Source of the DNA: Streptomyces sp. V3I8
Lineage (GTDB): Bacteria > Actinomycetota > Actinomycetes > Streptomycetales > Streptomycetaceae
Assembly (NCBI RefSeq): GCF_030817535.1
Contig: NZ_JAUSZL010000002.1
Span: forward strand, 1,426,001-1,490,000
DNA: 64,000 bases
Direction: 5' to 3'
The notes under the pieces are model-generated. The model ran no database searches. It was not told the origin of the DNA and worked only from the letters and a program-made list of their open reading frames with translations. The position numbers were made by a program, and so were the translations under genes. This document shows, in pieces, positions 8,756 to 18,196 of the stretch (within the stretch, counting starts at the first letter, position 1; every line of letters starts with the position of its first letter).

Positions 8756-9759
8756 GGTGTGGATTCGATGTCGTTGATTTCGGGTCCGATGACTGCGATG
8801 TGGTTGTCGGTCATTCCGTGTACTGACAGGTCTGCGTGGTTGGCGTAGTTGGTGCCGCCCGGGACGGCGCCGAGGTGCTCGTCCCACAAAAGGTTGGCCT
8901 CGGGGTCTTCGAAGTCCGTTCCCTCGGGAGTGAGCAGGCTCTTCACATCGGTGACGATGCGGCCGAGGAGTTTGTCGCGGGCGATGAGGTCACGAAGTCC
9001 CAGTCGTGCGTCGCGTTCCTCTGTGAGTCCTTGTGCGGCGAGGTCGAAGGCGAGCGGAATGGTGTATTCGGCCTTGTACAGGTCGGCGATGTCCAGGACG
9101 AAGGATGTGGCTTTGCCGGTATGGACGAATCCGAGCCCTGGGCTGGCGCCGAGTCCGATGATGACAGCGTGGCAGATGCCGTAGAGGGCTGCGTTGGCGG
9201 CGGACAGGAGGCGGTTGAGGTCGTCGCCTGCTGCGAAGGCGTCGCCGGCTTTGTAGATGCGGCCGTTCCAGGTGATGCCGGTGCGGTCCGCGTGGGCTTT
9301 GTAGAGCTTTCGGATGCGTGTGCCTTCGCGGCCGCGGAGTTGTTGCATGGTGTGGGTGGAGACGTCTTCGCCGGGGAAGCGCATGTTGTACATGGCTCGG
9401 GCGACGGCGAGGCGTTCCTTGGGGCGGGTGACGAGCCAGGCTTGGCGGTGCAGGAGGCCGGCGCCGCGGCTGGGGCCGAGGCCGGCTGCGTACATGCGGA
9501 CGCCTTGTTCGCCGACCCAGCACACGGTGGTGCCGGAGTCGGCGAGCAGGCGGATCGCTCCGTGGGTGACGCGGGTGCCGGGACCCAGGAGCATGACGGC
9601 GACCATGGCGGCGGGGACCCGGACGGTCTGCTGTTTGTTGATGATGACGACGGCGTTCTCGTCGCGGTCCAGGTGGCTGCGTTCGACGTAGACGCTGGAG
9701 ACCCGGTCGACGAGGCGGTGCAGGTCCTGGGGGTCGGCTTTCCACCAGATGTCGGGCAC
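8752..9759 (-). CDS. cas1: Cas1e, CRISPR integrase catalytic subunit
   Basis: 335 residues. Metal-dependent integrase that, with Cas2, inserts new spacers. The catalytic residues are visible as E145 (LRGREGTR), H213 (GFVHTG) and D223/D226 (LDIADLYK). The length matches type I-E Cas1 (about 305-340). The start is GTG at 9759, six bases after the cas6e stop; the end overlaps cas2 by four bases. It lies in the standard I-E order between cas6e and cas2. All residues needed for activity appear intact, so the locus should be able to acquire spacers. Confidence 0.97.
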   Translation of the reverse strand: MPDIWWKADPQDLHRLVDRVSSVYVERSHLDRDENAVVIINKQQTVRVPAAMVAVMLLGPGTRVTHGAIRLLADSGTTVCWVGEQGVRMYAAGLGPSRGAGLLHRQAWLVTRPKERLAVARAMYNMRFPGEDVSTHTMQQLRGREGTRIRKLYKAHADRTGITWNGRIYKAGDAFAAGDDLNRLLSAANAALYGICHAVIIGLGASPGLGFVHTGKATSFVLDIADLYKAEYTIPLAFDLAAQGLTEERDARLGLRDLIARDKLLGRIVTDVKSLLTPEGTDFEDPEANLLWDEHLGAVPGGTNYANHADLSVHGMTDNHIAVIGPEINDIESTP

Positions 9760-9765
9760 GGGTGC

Positions 9766-10527
9766 TCATGCCCTTTCGGGAAGCGGGGCGAGGGTGAGCA
9801 GTCCGCATCCGTACGCCTTGGAGGGGCCGATGCCGTTCAGGAGGCGTTCGGTGAGCAGGGCGGGGTCGGTGATGCGCAGGCGTCCTTCGAAGGTCACTGC
9901 GTTCATGACGACCTGGGCTTCCTTCGTGCTGAGGGATCCTTTGCCGAAGGCACGGCGTTGGCGGGTGGTGATGCGGACGTCGCGGGGCGGTTCGCCGTCG
10001 GTGTCGTGGGTGTCGTCCAGGTGGGGGGCGGTGGGGATGTCGAAGCCCCAGCGGTCGGTGCGGGTGAGGAACCAGTTGAGCTGGGCTGCGGCGGTGCGGT
10101 GGCCGAGGCGGAAACTGCGGCGTTCGCCGGCTTCGATGCGTTGTTGTTGGCGCGGGGTGGGTTTGTCGGGGCGGCTGGTGTTCTGGACGGGGTTGGCGGT
10201 GAGGCGGAAGGCGAAGTTGCGTCCGGTTGCCAGCTGTTGCAGGAGGGGGGTGTAGTCGCGTACGGCGTAGTGCTCGCCGTCGGCGTCGGGCCATCCTGCC
10301 TGTTCGACGAGGTGCGTCCAGTCGGGTTTGTCGGTGGTGAGGACGAACAGGTGGGGGCGGTGGGGGTTGTCCGCATCGAGTCGCCACAGGGTGCGCTCTT
10401 CGGCGGGCAGGCCGGGGATGCCGCCTTGGACTGCGGCGTGCAGGGCGCGTGGGCCGGCGAGGAGTGTGCGGCTTTCGGCGCGCAGCGGGTTGATGCGGAT
10501 GCGGGAGAGATAAGGCATGTCGGTCAC
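9766..10527 (-). CDS. cas6e: Cas6e (CasE/Cse3), pre-crRNA endoribonuclease
   Basis: 253 residues of the RAMP superfamily. It cuts pre-crRNA at the base of the repeat hairpin and stays on the 3' end in Cascade. H30 in GPRALHAAVQ matches the catalytic histidine near residue 26-30 of the family. The glycine-rich C-terminal loop is NGIGPSKAYGCGLL. It overlaps cas5 by four bases (ATGA at 10524-10527). It must process two repeat types, since arrays 1 and 2 differ in the bases next to the cleavage site but keep the same 7-bp stem. Confidence 0.95.
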   Translation of the reverse strand: MTDMPYLSRIRINPLRAESRTLLAGPRALHAAVQGGIPGLPAEERTLWRLDADNPHRPHLFVLTTDKPDWTHLVEQAGWPDADGEHYAVRDYTPLLQQLATGRNFAFRLTANPVQNTSRPDKPTPRQQQRIEAGERRSFRLGHRTAAAQLNWFLTRTDRWGFDIPTAPHLDDTHDTDGEPPRDVRITTRQRRAFGKGSLSTKEAQVVMNAVTFEGRLRITDPALLTERLLNGIGPSKAYGCGLLTLAPLPERA

Positions 10528-11321
10528 CAGCCCAGGAGGGCAAAGGGGTCGTGGCCGCCGGTGCTCGGGGGCCGTGTGGGATCGGGTGTGAGGCCGGTGG
10601 GGGCTGAGAGGTAGGTGTGTGAGGTGCGGCGGGTGGTGTAGGTGCGGCGGGTGGGGGCGAAGGAGAGGGGCACGTCGTCGCGAATGTCGTCTCCTGCCGG
10701 GTCGTCGAGGGTGGCGGGAAGGTCGATGCGGGTGGCGTTGCCGTTCTGGCGTCCCCAGCGCTTGCGCACCGAGGGGGAGGCTTGCCAGGGCTCCGCGCGC
10801 AGGGCGTCCTGGAGCGGGCCGGTGCGCTGTCCCAGGAGCAGGGGTTGCGCGGGTACGCAGGACCGACGGCCCAGGGCGAGGGGGAAGGCGGGGTGGCGTA
10901 CGGCGTGTTCGAGGGTGGTGATGAGTTCTGCGGGGCCTTCCACGGCTGCGAGGAAGACGGCGTCCTGGAGGTAGAAGCGCTGGGTGATGTGGGTGTGCTT
11001 GGCAGGTGAGGTGGGTTTTTGCAGGCCCCTGGCGGACACGGCGGCGGACAGGAGCGGCTGGCCCCGGTGATCGCTGACGGTGTGGTAGTCGCGTAGGAGG
11101 CTGCCGGGCTGGTCGATGCGGATGCCCAGTGCGAGCCCGGCAAGGTCGTCCAGGGCGGCGTGCCGGGAGCGGCCGGCGGCAGCTGCGAGCAGACCCACGA
11201 CCCCGGATTTGGTGGGTTCGGGCCGGGTCTCACGGCGGTTGAAGGTACTGCGGTCACCCCAGGACTGCAGCGGGGCGGCGAGCCGCAGCAGGAGGACGGA
11301 GGTGCGGCCGGAGGCTGTCAC
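10524..11321 (-). CDS. cas5e: Cas5 (CasD), Cascade subunit
   Basis: 265-residue RAMP protein that caps the 5' handle of crRNA in the type I-E Cascade. The N-terminus reads LLLRLAAPLQSWGDRSTFNRRET, with TKSGVVGLLAAAAG at about residues 38-51. These are hallmark Cas5e segments (APLQSWG and P-T-K-S-G-V-x-G-L). A four-base ATGA overlap joins it to cas7 upstream and to cas6e downstream, so it is translationally coupled on both sides. Confidence 0.95.
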   Translation of the reverse strand: MTASGRTSVLLLRLAAPLQSWGDRSTFNRRETRPEPTKSGVVGLLAAAAGRSRHAALDDLAGLALGIRIDQPGSLLRDYHTVSDHRGQPLLSAAVSARGLQKPTSPAKHTHITQRFYLQDAVFLAAVEGPAELITTLEHAVRHPAFPLALGRRSCVPAQPLLLGQRTGPLQDALRAEPWQASPSVRKRWGRQNGNATRIDLPATLDDPAGDDIRDDVPLSFAPTRRTYTTRRTSHTYLSAPTGLTPDPTRPPSTGGHDPFALLGW

Positions 11322-12472
11322 GCCTGCTCCCCCACGGCGGTGGTGATGCGGGCCCGCAGGGCGGTGCGCAGGTCGGCGAAGGCGACGGATTCCCCGAATG
11401 CCTGGGTGAGGGTCTCGACGGTGTCTTTGGTGCGGGTTTCGCGGGTGGTGAAGGTGTGGCTGGCTGCGGCGTAAAGGGGGGTGTCGCCCCAGACCTGGGT
11501 GGCGGTGAGGTGCTCCTCGGCGAGGCGACGGGCGGAGTTCGCCTGAATGCCCGCTTCGGCCGGGACGGGCTCTTCGAAGGCGGAGACCAGGTTGACGGGC
11601 TGGTCGGTGCGCACGACGACAGCGACAAGGCTGGGCCGGGTGCGGTGGGCGAAGGAGTTCTGGTAGCCGGTGGGGGCGGACAGGGTGAAGCTGTCGACGA
11701 ACCGGTCCAGGGCGTCGAGGGCGGCTTCGGTGTCCCCGCCGAGGTTGTCGGTGAGCTGGGCGAGCCCGACGGTGGCGTAGCGGTAGAGGGTGGCGGAGTT
11801 GAAGCCGATGGTGCCGATCATCCCGGCTCCGGTCTCCTCCTTTTCGTTCTGGTCGTCGACCGCGGTGAAGTAGTCGAACTCCAGCTGCGTCTCGTGGGTG
11901 GAGAGCGCGTGGGCGACCTGGACGGCGGCGTCGACGTTGAGCTTGGGGATGTCGGCGACCATCCGGCCGAACAGGGCGACGCCCACGGGGTGCCCGGTGG
12001 TGAAGGTTTCCGCGACGGGCAGTTCCTTGACCGTGTCCGCGAGTGCCTTGTCGTCCAGAGCTGCGAGGTCGGTGGCCCGGTCCGTGACGAGGGTGGCCAC
12101 GGCGTCGAGTTGGGCGTTTCCGTAGAAGAGGAGATAGGCGGTGTCGCCGGCCTTCTTGCCCTGGCTCAGGCCGAGCTGGGCGAGCAGTGCCGCGGCGATC
12201 CGGCCGGCGTCCTCACGCTCCAGACCGGTGTTTTGCGTGATCCGGGTGGTGAGCTCACCGGTGAGACGCTTGGTGCGGGTGGCTCGCTCGGACTGGGGAG
12301 CCTGGACGTCGAAGTGCTGGCGGGTCGCTCGCTTCCACGCCTGGGAGGAGACCCGGGAGCGGCGGACGCCTCCATAGATGGCCTCCTTGGGATTGCCCTG
12401 GTCGTCCCGGTTGAGGTTGGCGGGCGGGACGGTCTGCACGACGTGCACGTCGATGTAGAGGCGCTGGGTCAT
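11318..12472 (-). CDS. cas7e: Cas7 (CasC/Cse4), Cascade backbone
   Basis: 384-residue backbone subunit of which about six copies coat the crRNA spacer. The diagnostic N-terminus is MTQRLYIDVHVVQTVPPANLN, followed by GGVRRSRVSSQAWKRATR at about residues 34-51. The ATG at 12472 has GGAG nine bases upstream. A 125-bp gap separates it from cse2, larger than the other gaps in the block. Length is within the family range (about 350-390). Confidence 0.95.
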   Translation of the reverse strand: MTQRLYIDVHVVQTVPPANLNRDDQGNPKEAIYGGVRRSRVSSQAWKRATRQHFDVQAPQSERATRTKRLTGELTTRITQNTGLEREDAGRIAAALLAQLGLSQGKKAGDTAYLLFYGNAQLDAVATLVTDRATDLAALDDKALADTVKELPVAETFTTGHPVGVALFGRMVADIPKLNVDAAVQVAHALSTHETQLEFDYFTAVDDQNEKEETGAGMIGTIGFNSATLYRYATVGLAQLTDNLGGDTEAALDALDRFVDSFTLSAPTGYQNSFAHRTRPSLVAVVVRTDQPVNLVSAFEEPVPAEAGIQANSARRLAEEHLTATQVWGDTPLYAAASHTFTTRETRTKDTVETLTQAFGESVAFADLRTALRARITTAVGEQA

Positions 12473-12597
12473 CGAATTGGCTCCAAGTCCTGTGGGTTAA
12501 CGGTGATCAAGCGATCCGGGGCCGGCACGGGCGCGCGTGCGCGAACGAGAGCAGAACGTTCACAACTGGGCGGCAGAGGTCGTGCGTGCTGCTGGTC

Positions 12598-13203
12598 TCA
12601 GCGGCCAGATCGCGAAGCCATGGCCGGCTGGGTCCAGCCGTAGTAGTCCAGGCCCCAGCGGCGGCGCACGCGGGAGCGGGGCTCGGGCCGGTTCCAGTCG
12701 TGCAGGTCAAGGGCCAGGCGGTTGTAGTCGAGAGGCTGCTTGATGTCCTTGAGCTGGGTGATCAGACCGCGCAGACGCAGTTGCAGCGCCGGCGTCGAGG
12801 TGGCGGAGAACGCCTGCTGGAAGCGGGAGTCGACTGCCTCGTCACTGGTGCGGTCGTGGCGCCGAAGCTCGAGCATGGCCCGGCCGAGGCTAACTCCGTC
12901 GCGGTGCATCGGCCGCTCCTGGCTCTGCTGGTGCAGCCCGTAGAGGGCGAGCGCGACATGTTCGGCCTCCTGCTCTGCCGAAACCTCCCCACGGCGGGCG
13001 GCGAAGTCGTCGACCGGGCAGGTGTAGAACGGGAACATCTCCAGCACGGTGCCGGCGGGGCGGCCCAGTCCACGGCGCAGAACCGCGAGGTCCTCGCCGG
13101 GCGGGCGCTGCATGGCCGCAGTGCCGTCCTTGCGCCGCCAGGTGCCGTCCGCAGCGATGTAGCGGTGCCAGATTCTTTGCTTCGTGAAGTCTTCTTCGGT
13201 CAT
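12598..13203 (-). CDS. cse2: Cse2 (CasB/Cas11), Cascade small subunit
   Basis: 201 residues. Small helical subunit, present in two copies in Cascade, which stabilises the displaced target strand. The sequence is Arg-rich and helical, with the family features AVLRRGLGRPAG at about residues 41-52 and FQQAFSATSTPALQLRLRGLI, and an end in NRLALDLHDWN. The ATG at 13203 is chosen because upstream in-frame codons lack similarity; no strong ribosome site is seen there. The position between cse1 and cas7 supports the call. Confidence 0.92.
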   Translation of the reverse strand: MTEEDFTKQRIWHRYIAADGTWRRKDGTAAMQRPPGEDLAVLRRGLGRPAGTVLEMFPFYTCPVDDFAARRGEVSAEQEAEHVALALYGLHQQSQERPMHRDGVSLGRAMLELRRHDRTSDEAVDSRFQQAFSATSTPALQLRLRGLITQLKDIKQPLDYNRLALDLHDWNRPEPRSRVRRRWGLDYYGWTQPAMASRSGR

Positions 13204-13329
13204 GTCCGTGTCCAGACGTGATGAGGGATGCTGTGTCGCGAAGGCATGTGGGAGCGTCCCGGAGGCATGGCGTTGGAGGGCCCAAGCCGGATGTAAGAGA
13301 CGTGGGCGTCCCAAGCAGCGCCTCGGCGC

Positions 13330-15036
13330 TTACTGGCTGTCGGGGTGAGGGCTGCTGCGCCGGGCGGCGTCTGCCCGGTGAAGGATCTCCCCGCGGCGTT
13401 TGAGGAAGGACGCCTCGGCCAGCGGGACGCGGTGCGTGCGCTCGGGCTTGCCCTCCCCTTGGGAGACGCTCCTTCCCACGAACGCTCCAACAGGCACCGC
13501 CTGCAGGAGGCGGTCCGCGACCTCCCAGCTGCGCCGCCACGCCAGCTGCTCCCAGGCGAGCTGGCCGGCCTCGATCCGTTCCAGGTCCTCCACACCTCGC
13601 ATCCCGGCCAGCAACTGCCGAACCAGCGGGTCCAGGGCGTGCAGGACGAGTTCGCCGGGGCGCTGTCCCTTGTCCCAGGGGATGGGTTCGGCGCCCAGAG
13701 CCCGCCGCAGATCAGCCGAGAGATGATTGACGGCCGTGGCCAACTGCTCTGCCTGTTCTGCTACTTCGAGGAGAGCGGAGCGGACGTCGCTGTCCGCGTC
13801 GAGCGCGGCCAGCGGGAGAGGCAGCGCGTCGAACATCACGTCGTCGATGACGGCCGACTGGTTGCCGTACGCCATCCCGACAAGTTCCACGCGCAACGGA
13901 TATGCCTGCCCGAGATCGGGCGCCAGGGCACCGGCCTGGTCCAAGAGCTTGCTCGTGGCGAACCCGCTCGTTTTCTCCCCTGCTTCTCGGGACTGCCGCT
14001 CGGGCGCGAGGAGCGCGTCAAGCCCGCGCCACGCAGCCTTGCCTGGCTGAAGGCGCAACGGGCGGCGCGGCGGCGCGGCGGCGCCTTTGTTTCTGCTCGT
14101 GCTGCGGCCACCGGTCGGCTCCAGGCGCCACATGGTGTGCGGTTCGATCTCAGGCGTATGCGGCATCCGGTCCCCCGCAGCGACCAGTACGCGCGTCACC
14201 CGCAGCCCTTCACCCGTGTTTTCCGGGACGAGCCGGATACGGCGGGACTGCCAGGTCCACAGGTCCAAGAGCCCTTCGGGTGCCCGCTCCTGCCACTGGG
14301 CAGTGTCTGCCGATCGAGGATCTGCGGGCTGACGCCTCCTCCACTGCGGCAGGTCGGCGGACGTGGGCGGCGCTCCGACCGGAAGGTTCAGCAACAGCGT
14401 CTCGAACAGCGTCGTCCCGGCCAGCAAGGTGACACCCATCTGCCCCAGCGGGCCGGTCGGGTTCCCTGTGGTCTTGCCCGCTTTTGCCTTCGAGTCGCCC
14501 ACGGCACCCGTTTTGATCGCTGCGGTATCCCAGCACTGCGTGTGCAGCAGCCAGTGCGCCGCCTGCGCCGGAGCCAGCGAAAAGGCATCACCCTCAGTAC
14601 GCGATGCGAACAGCGGCACATTGTTACCGGTGGCGGCAGTCGCGACAATCAGCCCAGCGTTCTTCGTTTCCCCCTTCGCGGTACGCAGGCCACCGACCTG
14701 CCCGAAGGGCTGCACCGGATGGAAGAGGTCGAACCGTTCACGGTGCGCATCCAAATATGCCTCTAGCCTCGAACGCTGCTCCGGTGACCAGCGCCCGGTG
14801 GAGAACCAGTTCATCCACTCGCGTTCGTCGGCCGGCCTGCCCAGAGCGTCAAGGATCACCGGCAGCAGAACCTGCCGAAACACGGCCACCCTCTGGGTGG
14901 GGAGTTCCACCACCAGGTCACCGAACTCGTGCGCCTCCAACAACGCAGTACGCAGCGAGCGCTCCTGCGCCACTCCCCCTGCGGCCGACGGTAAGAGCAG
15001 CCACGGCTCGTCCGTCAGGGAAAAGCCATCAGTCAT
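13330..15036 (-). CDS. cse1: Cse1 (CasA/Cas8e), Cascade large subunit
   Basis: 568 residues. Large subunit that reads the PAM and recruits Cas3. The opening FSLTDEPWLLL and the FHPVQPFGQVGG stretch near residues 112-123 are typical of Cas8e, as is the TLFETLLLNLPVG segment. The ATG at 15036 follows GGGGGGA; the open frame continues to 15237, but that extension contains a CRISPR-like hairpin and no family sequence. Separated from cas3 by 271 bp, so it probably has its own promoter. It heads the cse1-cse2-cas7-cas5-cas6e-cas1-cas2 series. Confidence 0.95.
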   Translation of the reverse strand: MTDGFSLTDEPWLLLPSAAGGVAQERSLRTALLEAHEFGDLVVELPTQRVAVFRQVLLPVILDALGRPADEREWMNWFSTGRWSPEQRSRLEAYLDAHRERFDLFHPVQPFGQVGGLRTAKGETKNAGLIVATAATGNNVPLFASRTEGDAFSLAPAQAAHWLLHTQCWDTAAIKTGAVGDSKAKAGKTTGNPTGPLGQMGVTLLAGTTLFETLLLNLPVGAPPTSADLPQWRRRQPADPRSADTAQWQERAPEGLLDLWTWQSRRIRLVPENTGEGLRVTRVLVAAGDRMPHTPEIEPHTMWRLEPTGGRSTSRNKGAAAPPRRPLRLQPGKAAWRGLDALLAPERQSREAGEKTSGFATSKLLDQAGALAPDLGQAYPLRVELVGMAYGNQSAVIDDVMFDALPLPLAALDADSDVRSALLEVAEQAEQLATAVNHLSADLRRALGAEPIPWDKGQRPGELVLHALDPLVRQLLAGMRGVEDLERIEAGQLAWEQLAWRRSWEVADRLLQAVPVGAFVGRSVSQGEGKPERTHRVPLAEASFLKRRGEILHRADAARRSSPHPDSQ

Positions 15037-15213
15037 CGGTCCCCCCTTTGCTGAAGCTTCTATGTTTGACGCTAGCAGCGGCTCCGAGGGTGCACATGCT
15101 TTCTCCTCAATCAGGTGCAACAATCCGGCCGTTGCCCCCAGCCCTCGGACCGTGACGGTCCGGGACCCGGGGATGATCCCCTTCTGTGTTTGCACAGCAG
15201 ATCGGGACCCGCC

Positions 15214-15238
15214 TCGACCCCGCGCCACGCGGGGCACC
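15214..15238 (+). repeat. Lone CRISPR-repeat-like element between cse1 and cas3
   Basis: The plus strand reads TCGACCCCGCGCCACGCGGG, then GCACC. The array repeat, as transcribed, has the same TCGA followed by CCCCGCGCCCGCGGGG; here one A is added in the loop, giving a 7-bp stem with loop CCA. It faces the opposite direction to both arrays. It may be chance in GC-rich DNA, a solo repeat, or a degenerate crRNA-like regulatory element. Confidence 0.45.
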
Positions 15239-15266
15239 GAGTCGCCGGGCGCCAGCCCGGCGACTC
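15239..15266 (-). terminator. Perfect 12-bp hairpin after cas3
   Basis: GAGTCGCCGGGC pairs perfectly with GCCCGGCGACTC around loop GCCA. It lies 42 bp beyond the cas3 stop and upstream of cse1, so it would separate the two transcripts. It abuts the lone repeat-like element. Confidence 0.6.
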
Positions 15267-15307
15267 ACCCCCTCCCCCACGGAGCCTTGCAACAGACACC
15301 AAGACCT

Positions 15308-18196
15308 CTACTGCTCCCGAAGCCCGAACTCGTCGTCGTAGGACACCGTGAGGTCGCCCAGCCGGATGCTGCATGAGCCGTCCAGCACCAGAGCACGGCT
15401 GTGGCGCAACCACGGATGCCCGTGCCAGCCGGGCAGCGGCCGCAACTGCGAGGCCACCTGCGTCAATTTCGACGGCAGACGCACCGCCGAGCCCAGCACC
15501 TCCTCCAGCACGTCCGGCGCCACCTCGCCATTGACGCTCAAGGCCCGCCCCGCCAGCGTCCTGAAGACCGCATCGCCCTCCTCCCGGACCACCAGAACGA
15601 CCTCGACGGATTCGTCACCGTCGCGCACCGCCGCCTGCAACGAGCCCTCGTCACTGCCCGTGGTGGAGCCGCCGTAGTGAAGACCTGCCAGCGTCCGCTT
15701 CTCGTACTCACCGGGCGCGGTCAGCAAGAACTGCCGTGCGTTCTCGGCGCGCATTCGGTCCCGGCTCTCCTGCTCCCGGCATGCCTCCTCACCGGCTTCT
15801 CGCCACATTTCGGGCAGCAGCGATGCATCTGCCCCGTACACCCTGGCCACCAGCCCAGGCACATCTCTTGGAACCAACCACGCCTCACCGGCACCGGGCA
15901 GCACCGCTGCGGTGCGCAGCAGCAGATGACGCCCATAGATCATTTCGCTGGCGAACGCGAACGCCGGCTCGCGGCCCTCACGCGGCTCGAACCCGGTGAG
16001 GAACACCTGCGGCACGCGCAGCCTGTCCGGACGCCAGGTTTCCTCGTGCCGGTGCAACCTGCCTACGCGCTGCAGCAGAAGGTCGACGGGCGCCAGATCC
16101 GTGACGAGCAGGTCGGCATCGACATCGAAGGACTGCTCGGCGAGCTGAGTCGCCACCAGGATCAACCGGCCTCCCCTGGGCCGCGGCGTGCGCGGACCCA
16201 GCAGGCGCAGGCTCTCCTGCGTCAGATCGGCACGCCGGGCTACCGTGAAACGGGCGTGCAGAAGGCGCACTTCGTCCTTGCCGAACCGCCCGCGCAGCTC
16301 CTTGTAGAGGCTCTGCGCCCGCGCAACGGAGTTACGGATGACCAGCGCGGTTCCCCCGTCGGCGAGCTCACTCGCCAACAGGTCCCTCACCCGCGCGTCC
16401 GCCTCGCCTTGCAGCCGTTCGCGCTCCTGACGCGAACAACGCGCACCGGGTACCGCCTCGGGCACGACACGCACCTGTACGCCGAGGTCCTCGCGCCAGC
16501 TGTCGGTCGCATCCACATGGATCTGCGGCTCCCCCGAGGCCGGCAGCCATGCCGTTGTGACACTCGGGTACCCCGACGGCAAAGGCACCTCGACCCGCAG
16601 CTCCTCACGCGAGGCCGCACCAGCCAGGTACGCCTCGACCAGCGCCTGGCGCTGCGCGGGGGCAAGAGTCGCCGACAGGATGATCACCGGCACGCCGGCC
16701 TGCCCCAGCCAGCGCAGCGCCTCTTGCAGAAACTGGCTCATGTACACGTCGCACGCGTGGACCTCGTCCAGGATCACAACCTTGCCGGCCAGGCCCGCCA
16801 TCCGCAGCATCACATGCCGCGTACGGGTAGCTGCATACAGAAGCTGATCGACCGTACCGACCACGAACGGGGCCAGCAGCCCACGCTTCGATCCCAGAAA
16901 CCACTCAGCGGGCGCCTGCCGCTCCGGCACATCACGCACCTCGAGCTCGACTCCGTACGGGTCGTCCTCCAGCCCGAACTCGTCCACCCCGCAAAACGCC
17001 TCGTCCGCGTACGCGCCGGCGTCCTCCAGCAGAGCTTTCCACTCCCGGTTGAACGCCCTCTTGCCGTGCAGCAACACCACCCGGGACGCCAGGCGCCCTT
17101 CGATCGCCTCCAGCCATTGACGTGTGCGGGTGAACATGGGATCGCTGGTCGCCTGGGTCGGCATTCCCACGAACACGCCATCCGCGCCGAACCTGGCCGC
17201 CAGGACTTCCGCTGCAGCCTGAGCAGCCTCTGTCTTGCCCTCACCCATTGGCGCTTCGACCACCACGATCCCCGGACCGCCCATGCGGCGGACCATCTCG
17301 ACCACCATGGCCTGCGAGGGCCGCGGCGCATACCCGAACCGGTCCCGGAACGCCTCCGGTCCCGGCACGGTCAAAGCACCCCAACCGCCCTGCAACCCCA
17401 GAGCCTGCCACGCCGACGCCGCCCGCTCTCGGGAAGCATCCAGGCTCACCAGCCGCAGATCGTCCACGCCCACGAAGAAACGCTCGTCACTGGCGATCCA
17501 GTCCGCCATGACCACCAGGCCGCTGAGCTGCAACTGAAGCGCCCTGGACGGAACCGCCCCCGGCTCCACCTCGCGGAGATCCCCGAACCCAACTTCCTGG
17601 GTGAACACGTCAAGCACAGCTTGCTGGACTTGACGCCACGTTCCCCTTCCCCGCAACTGCCCCTTCGCATGACGCGGTTCCTGCACATCCCGTATCGAAG
17701 GGAACGCACCATGGTGTCCAGCCACCAGTGGCCACACCCAGTCCAGCTGCTTCGTATCCCAACCGGCCCCGGCCAGCAACTCCCGCGTCATCAGCCCACC
17801 GGCCCAGTCGTGACGCCACCGCTTCTGCTGCTTCGCCCCCGCCACAGCAGCCGCCTCAACCCACGTCAGCCCCGACCTGCGCACAGCCTCCGCGCCCTCG
17901 GGCCACAGACGCTGATGCGCCGGCGACGCCTTCCCGCAGTCATGAACTCCGCACAACCAGGCGAACAACCGCCGCCCTCGCCCCGGCCCGCCCGCGACCT
18001 CATCCAGCACCGAGCGTGTCGAACGCGCGAGGAAGCCGTCCCACAACAGCTCCGCAACTGCCGCAGTATCGACAAGGTGCGCAAGCAGAAGGTTCGTCGT
18101 ACCCCCTGCCCGCTCCCGCGACTTCCCCCACAGCGTCTCTAGAGCCCTCACCACCAATGGCTCGTAGCGCTCGCTCAACTCCCGAACATCCACCAT
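15308..18196 (-). CDS. cas3: Cas3, HD nuclease-helicase
   Basis: 962 residues. Effector nuclease and 3'-5' helicase recruited by Cascade to degrade target DNA. HD domain: H40, H85-D86 with K89 (GVHDCGKASPAH), H129 and H161-H162 (AGHHGAFPS). Helicase: Walker A APMGEGKTEAA at about 315-325, DEVH box at 477-480, and arginine-finger motif QRVGRLHRH near 710. A Cas3 C-terminal domain follows. The length is typical (about 890-950). All catalytic motifs look intact. The start is ATG 18196 after a G-rich tract. It reads in the same direction as array 2, whose distal end lies only 120 bp upstream. Confidence 0.97.
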   Translation of the reverse strand: MVDVRELSERYEPLVVRALETLWGKSRERAGGTTNLLLAHLVDTAAVAELLWDGFLARSTRSVLDEVAGGPGRGRRLFAWLCGVHDCGKASPAHQRLWPEGAEAVRRSGLTWVEAAAVAGAKQQKRWRHDWAGGLMTRELLAGAGWDTKQLDWVWPLVAGHHGAFPSIRDVQEPRHAKGQLRGRGTWRQVQQAVLDVFTQEVGFGDLREVEPGAVPSRALQLQLSGLVVMADWIASDERFFVGVDDLRLVSLDASRERAASAWQALGLQGGWGALTVPGPEAFRDRFGYAPRPSQAMVVEMVRRMGGPGIVVVEAPMGEGKTEAAQAAAEVLAARFGADGVFVGMPTQATSDPMFTRTRQWLEAIEGRLASRVVLLHGKRAFNREWKALLEDAGAYADEAFCGVDEFGLEDDPYGVELEVRDVPERQAPAEWFLGSKRGLLAPFVVGTVDQLLYAATRTRHVMLRMAGLAGKVVILDEVHACDVYMSQFLQEALRWLGQAGVPVIILSATLAPAQRQALVEAYLAGAASREELRVEVPLPSGYPSVTTAWLPASGEPQIHVDATDSWREDLGVQVRVVPEAVPGARCSRQERERLQGEADARVRDLLASELADGGTALVIRNSVARAQSLYKELRGRFGKDEVRLLHARFTVARRADLTQESLRLLGPRTPRPRGGRLILVATQLAEQSFDVDADLLVTDLAPVDLLLQRVGRLHRHEETWRPDRLRVPQVFLTGFEPREGREPAFAFASEMIYGRHLLLRTAAVLPGAGEAWLVPRDVPGLVARVYGADASLLPEMWREAGEEACREQESRDRMRAENARQFLLTAPGEYEKRTLAGLHYGGSTTGSDEGSLQAAVRDGDESVEVVLVVREEGDAVFRTLAGRALSVNGEVAPDVLEEVLGSAVRLPSKLTQVASQLRPLPGWHGHPWLRHSRALVLDGSCSIRLGDLTVSYDDEFGLREQ

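Noticed and set aside
8836..10614. 592-codon plus-strand frame opposite cas1 and cas6e
   Set aside because: Gly/Val/Ala/Asp-rich antisense shadow of high-GC genes; cas1 and cas6e are unmistakable on the minus strand.
15401..18142. 913-codon plus-strand frame opposite cas3
   Set aside because: Arg/Pro/Gln-rich antisense shadow; cas3 has all HD and helicase motifs in the minus frame.
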